Origin: Massilia sp. W12
GTDB taxonomy: Bacteria > Pseudomonadota > Gammaproteobacteria > Burkholderiales > Burkholderiaceae_D
DNA length: 64,000 nt
Direction: 5' to 3'
NCBI RefSeq assembly: GCF_037300705.1
Contig: NZ_CP147776.1
Span: 1,674,001 to 1,738,000 of the forward strand
A program made the translations under genes and the position numbers. Below, piece by piece: positions 62,153-64,000 of the stretch. The notes below the pieces were generated by a model. It was not told the origin of the DNA, searched no databases, and saw only the letters and a list, made by a program, of their open reading frames with translations. Numbering within the stretch: position 1 is the first letter of the stretch; each line of letters starts with the position of its first letter.

Positions 62153-64000
62153 ATGACCATCGACATCAGCCAGTTTTTTCAGGTGTTTTTCGATGAGGCC
62201 GAAGAATTGCTCGCTGAAATGGAGCGCTTGCTGTTGGCTGTGGATGTTGCGGCCCCGGACTCTGAAGATTTGAATGCGATTTTCCGCACCGCGCATTCAG
62301 TCAAGGGGGGCGCCGCCACCTTCGGCCTGACCGATATGACCGAGGTGACGCATATTCTGGAGTCTCTGCTGGATCGTATCCGCAAAGGCGAAATGGCATT
62401 GACCGCCGAGCATGTCGATGCGTTTCTGGTTGCAAAAGACATTTTGAAGATGCAACTTGACGGGCATAAGCTCGGCACTCCGGTGGATCAGGATGCCGTT
62501 GGCAATGCCCGTATGATGTTGCAATCCTTATCTGAGGAGCCGGTCGCAGTCGCCGCATCGCAAGGGCCTGTATTGGCCTTCCAGTCAGTACTGCAAGCCA
62601 ACAGTCCGATTCCACAGGGGGCACACCGTTATCGGATTGAATTGCCGAAATTGCCGGAGCGGGATATCAATGCCCTGGTCGCCGAACTGGGTTTATTGGG
62701 ACAGATTGCAACCAGTGCGATAGATTCCTCCCGCTATGCCCTGACTCTGACCACAAGCGAAGGGGTGGACGACATCGTTGCAATTTGTTCCTTCGTACTT
62801 GATCCAAACGATCTGAAGATCACTGAAACCGGCAATCTGAGCCCGGAGCAGCAGGCGCAGGAAAAAGCGCAGCAAGAGAAGCTTGAGAAAGAACGCGGTT
62901 ATGGCTTTTTTGAGCCCATGGAAGAGCCGGTCAGCAGCAATGCCGAAGAAATGTCGGATGATGAGCGCGGCTATGGCTTTTTCCAACCGCTGGATGAAAT
63001 CCGCAGTAATGCCAAAGCGCCACCTGCCGGTATGGAGACTGTGCTGGCGGCCTCTGCCGCACGCAGCGAGAATACTGCAGCAGCGGCGGATGTGGAAGCC
63101 GTCAAAGTTGAGAAGAAACTGCCGCCTAAACGCGAAGGCGCACCAGAAAAGGCCCCGGCTTCTGCCGAATCTTCTTCCATTCGCGTCAGTATTGAGAAAG
63201 TTGATCAGCTTATCAACCTGATCGGTGAGCTGGTTATTACCCAGGCGATGATTGAGCAGCGCACCAGTTCATTGGATCCGATGTTGCATGAACGGCTGCT
63301 CAACAGCGTCAGCCAGCTCACCCGTAATACCCGTGACTTGCAGGAAGCGGTGATGTCTATCCGCATGATGCCGATGGATTTCGTGTTTTCGCGATTCCCA
63401 CGCATGGTGCGCGATCTGGCGGCCAAGCTGGGTAAAAAGGTGGACTTTATCACCCATGGCGCTGCGACAGAATTGGACAAAGGCTTGATTGAGCGCATCG
63501 TTGATCCGCTCACTCACTTGGTGCGTAACAGTATTGACCATGGTATCGAAATGCCGGCTGCGCGTGTGGCGGCTGGCAAAAGCGAGGCTGGCCGCCTGTT
63601 TTTATCCGCAGGTCATCAAGGCGGCAATATCGTGATTGAAGTCAGCGATGATGGCGGTGGCTTGAACCGGGAAAAGATTCTGGCCAAAGCCAAACAGCAA
63701 GGGTTGCCGGTTTCTGATGGCATGAGCGATAGCGATGTCTGGCAATTGATTTTCGCGCCCGGTTTTTCAACGGCGGAAACGGTGACTGATGTTTCCGGGC
63801 GTGGCGTCGGCATGGACGTGGTCAAGCGTAATATCACCACCATGGGCGGTTCAGTTGACATCCGCTCCGCTAAAGGTTTCGGCACCACAATTTCGATCTC
63901 GCTGCCCTTGACCTTGGCCATCCTGGATGGCATGTCGATTAAAGTCGGCGAGGAAATTTACATTCTGCCGCTAAGTTTTGTGGTCGAATCGCTGCAACCA
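62153..64000 (+). CDS. cheA: chemotaxis histidine kinase CheA, C-terminus outside window
   Basis: CheA is the central chemotaxis kinase. 616 codons are seen before the window edge. The P1 HPt domain has His48 in RTAHSVKGGAATF. The P2 region (about 155-225) is weakly conserved. The linker contains a duplicated RGYGFF(E/Q)P motif at 248-255 and 272-279. The P3 dimerisation helices begin RVSIEKVDQLINLIGELV, and the P4 kinase domain has LVRNSIDHGIEMP, VSDDGGGL and GRGVGMDVVK. The P5 CheW-like domain begins at the edge (ILDGMSIKVGEEIYILPL). Confidence 0.96.
   Translation, partial: MTIDISQFFQVFFDEAEELLAEMERLLLAVDVAAPDSEDLNAIFRTAHSVKGGAATFGLTDMTEVTHILESLLDRIRKGEMALTAEHVDAFLVAKDILKMQLDGHKLGTPVDQDAVGNARMMLQSLSEEPVAVAASQGPVLAFQSVLQANSPIPQGAHRYRIELPKLPERDINALVAELGLLGQIATSAIDSSRYALTLTTSEGVDDIVAICSFVLDPNDLKITETGNLSPEQQAQEKAQQEKLEKERGYGFFEPMEEPVSSNAEEMSDDERGYGFFQPLDEIRSNAKAPPAGMETVLAASAARSENTAAAADVEAVKVEKKLPPKREGAPEKAPASAESSSIRVSIEKVDQLINLIGELVITQAMIEQRTSSLDPMLHERLLNSVSQLTRNTRDLQEAVMSIRMMPMDFVFSRFPRMVRDLAAKLGKKVDFITHGAATELDKGLIERIVDPLTHLVRNSIDHGIEMPAARVAAGKSEAGRLFLSAGHQGGNIVIEVSDDGGGLNREKILAKAKQQGLPVSDGMSDSDVWQLIFAPGFSTAETVTDVSGRGVGMDVVKRNITTMGGSVDIRSAKGFGTTISISLPLTLAILDGMSIKVGEEIYILPLSFVVESLQP

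Overview
The window looks like a chromosomal segment of a chitinolytic, flagellated betaproteobacterium, most probably Burkholderiales and Oxalobacteraceae-like. This is inferred from the map-glnD pair, the flhDC-motAB-cheY-cheA order, an MSHA-type pilus block, a PEP-CTERM protein and the base composition. No 16S rRNA is present and the genus cannot be fixed from this sequence.

Layout. At 1-5.2 kb, glnD (running off the left edge) and map lie on the minus strand, followed by an exported pyruvate-phosphate-dikinase-like protein. At 5.5-5.9 kb are tRNA-Pro(UGG) and tRNA-Arg(UCU). At 5.9-12.7 kb a compact minus-strand group encodes a lipase-like secreted protein, a membrane-anchored protein, a very unusual polysaccharide deacetylase-caspase-EF-hand-TPR fusion, a small unknown protein and a COQ7-type di-iron hydroxylase. 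A complete IS5-family element has inserted at codon 7 of the membrane-protein gene. Joining the two sides across the TA duplication restores the frame exactly. At 13-17 kb are a cNMP-binding protein, tatD and comEC. At 17.2-24.2 kb is the inner-membrane/secretin half of an MSHA pilus locus (mshI to mshN) with the usual mshE/G and pilin genes missing. At 24-30 kb are a GST, a PEP-CTERM protein, a hypothetical protein and a Tricorn-like protease.

The centre (31-40.2 kb) is the most distinctive region. Four chitinase lipoproteins (three GH18, one GH19) each carry the same N-terminal cassette: lipobox, CBM5/12, Thr-Pro linker, second carbohydrate-binding module, second Thr-Pro linker. A JmjC/cupin-8 oxygenase-like gene sits among them. 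GC hairpins lie in most of the spacers, and repeated half-sites lie upstream. This reads as a cell-surface chitin-degradation array.

At 40-48 kb are a GIY-YIG-like protein, a TM2 protein, a chemoreceptor with a separate periplasmic Cache protein, a LysR-cupin pair and malate synthase. At 48.4-52.9 kb is one 1500-residue hybrid kinase carrying a complete phosphorelay plus GGDEF and EAL domains. At 53-56.5 kb are htpG, with a near-perfect sigma-32 promoter, and kynureninase.

From 56.6 kb to the right edge is the flagellar/chemotaxis master region: three evenly built sigma-28-type promoter elements, flhD, flhC, a membrane methyltransferase, motA, motB, a CheZ-like protein, cheY and cheA (cut by the edge). 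Together the genes describe a surface-living chitin degrader with pilus attachment, motility, c-di-GMP signalling and extracellular hydrolysis.
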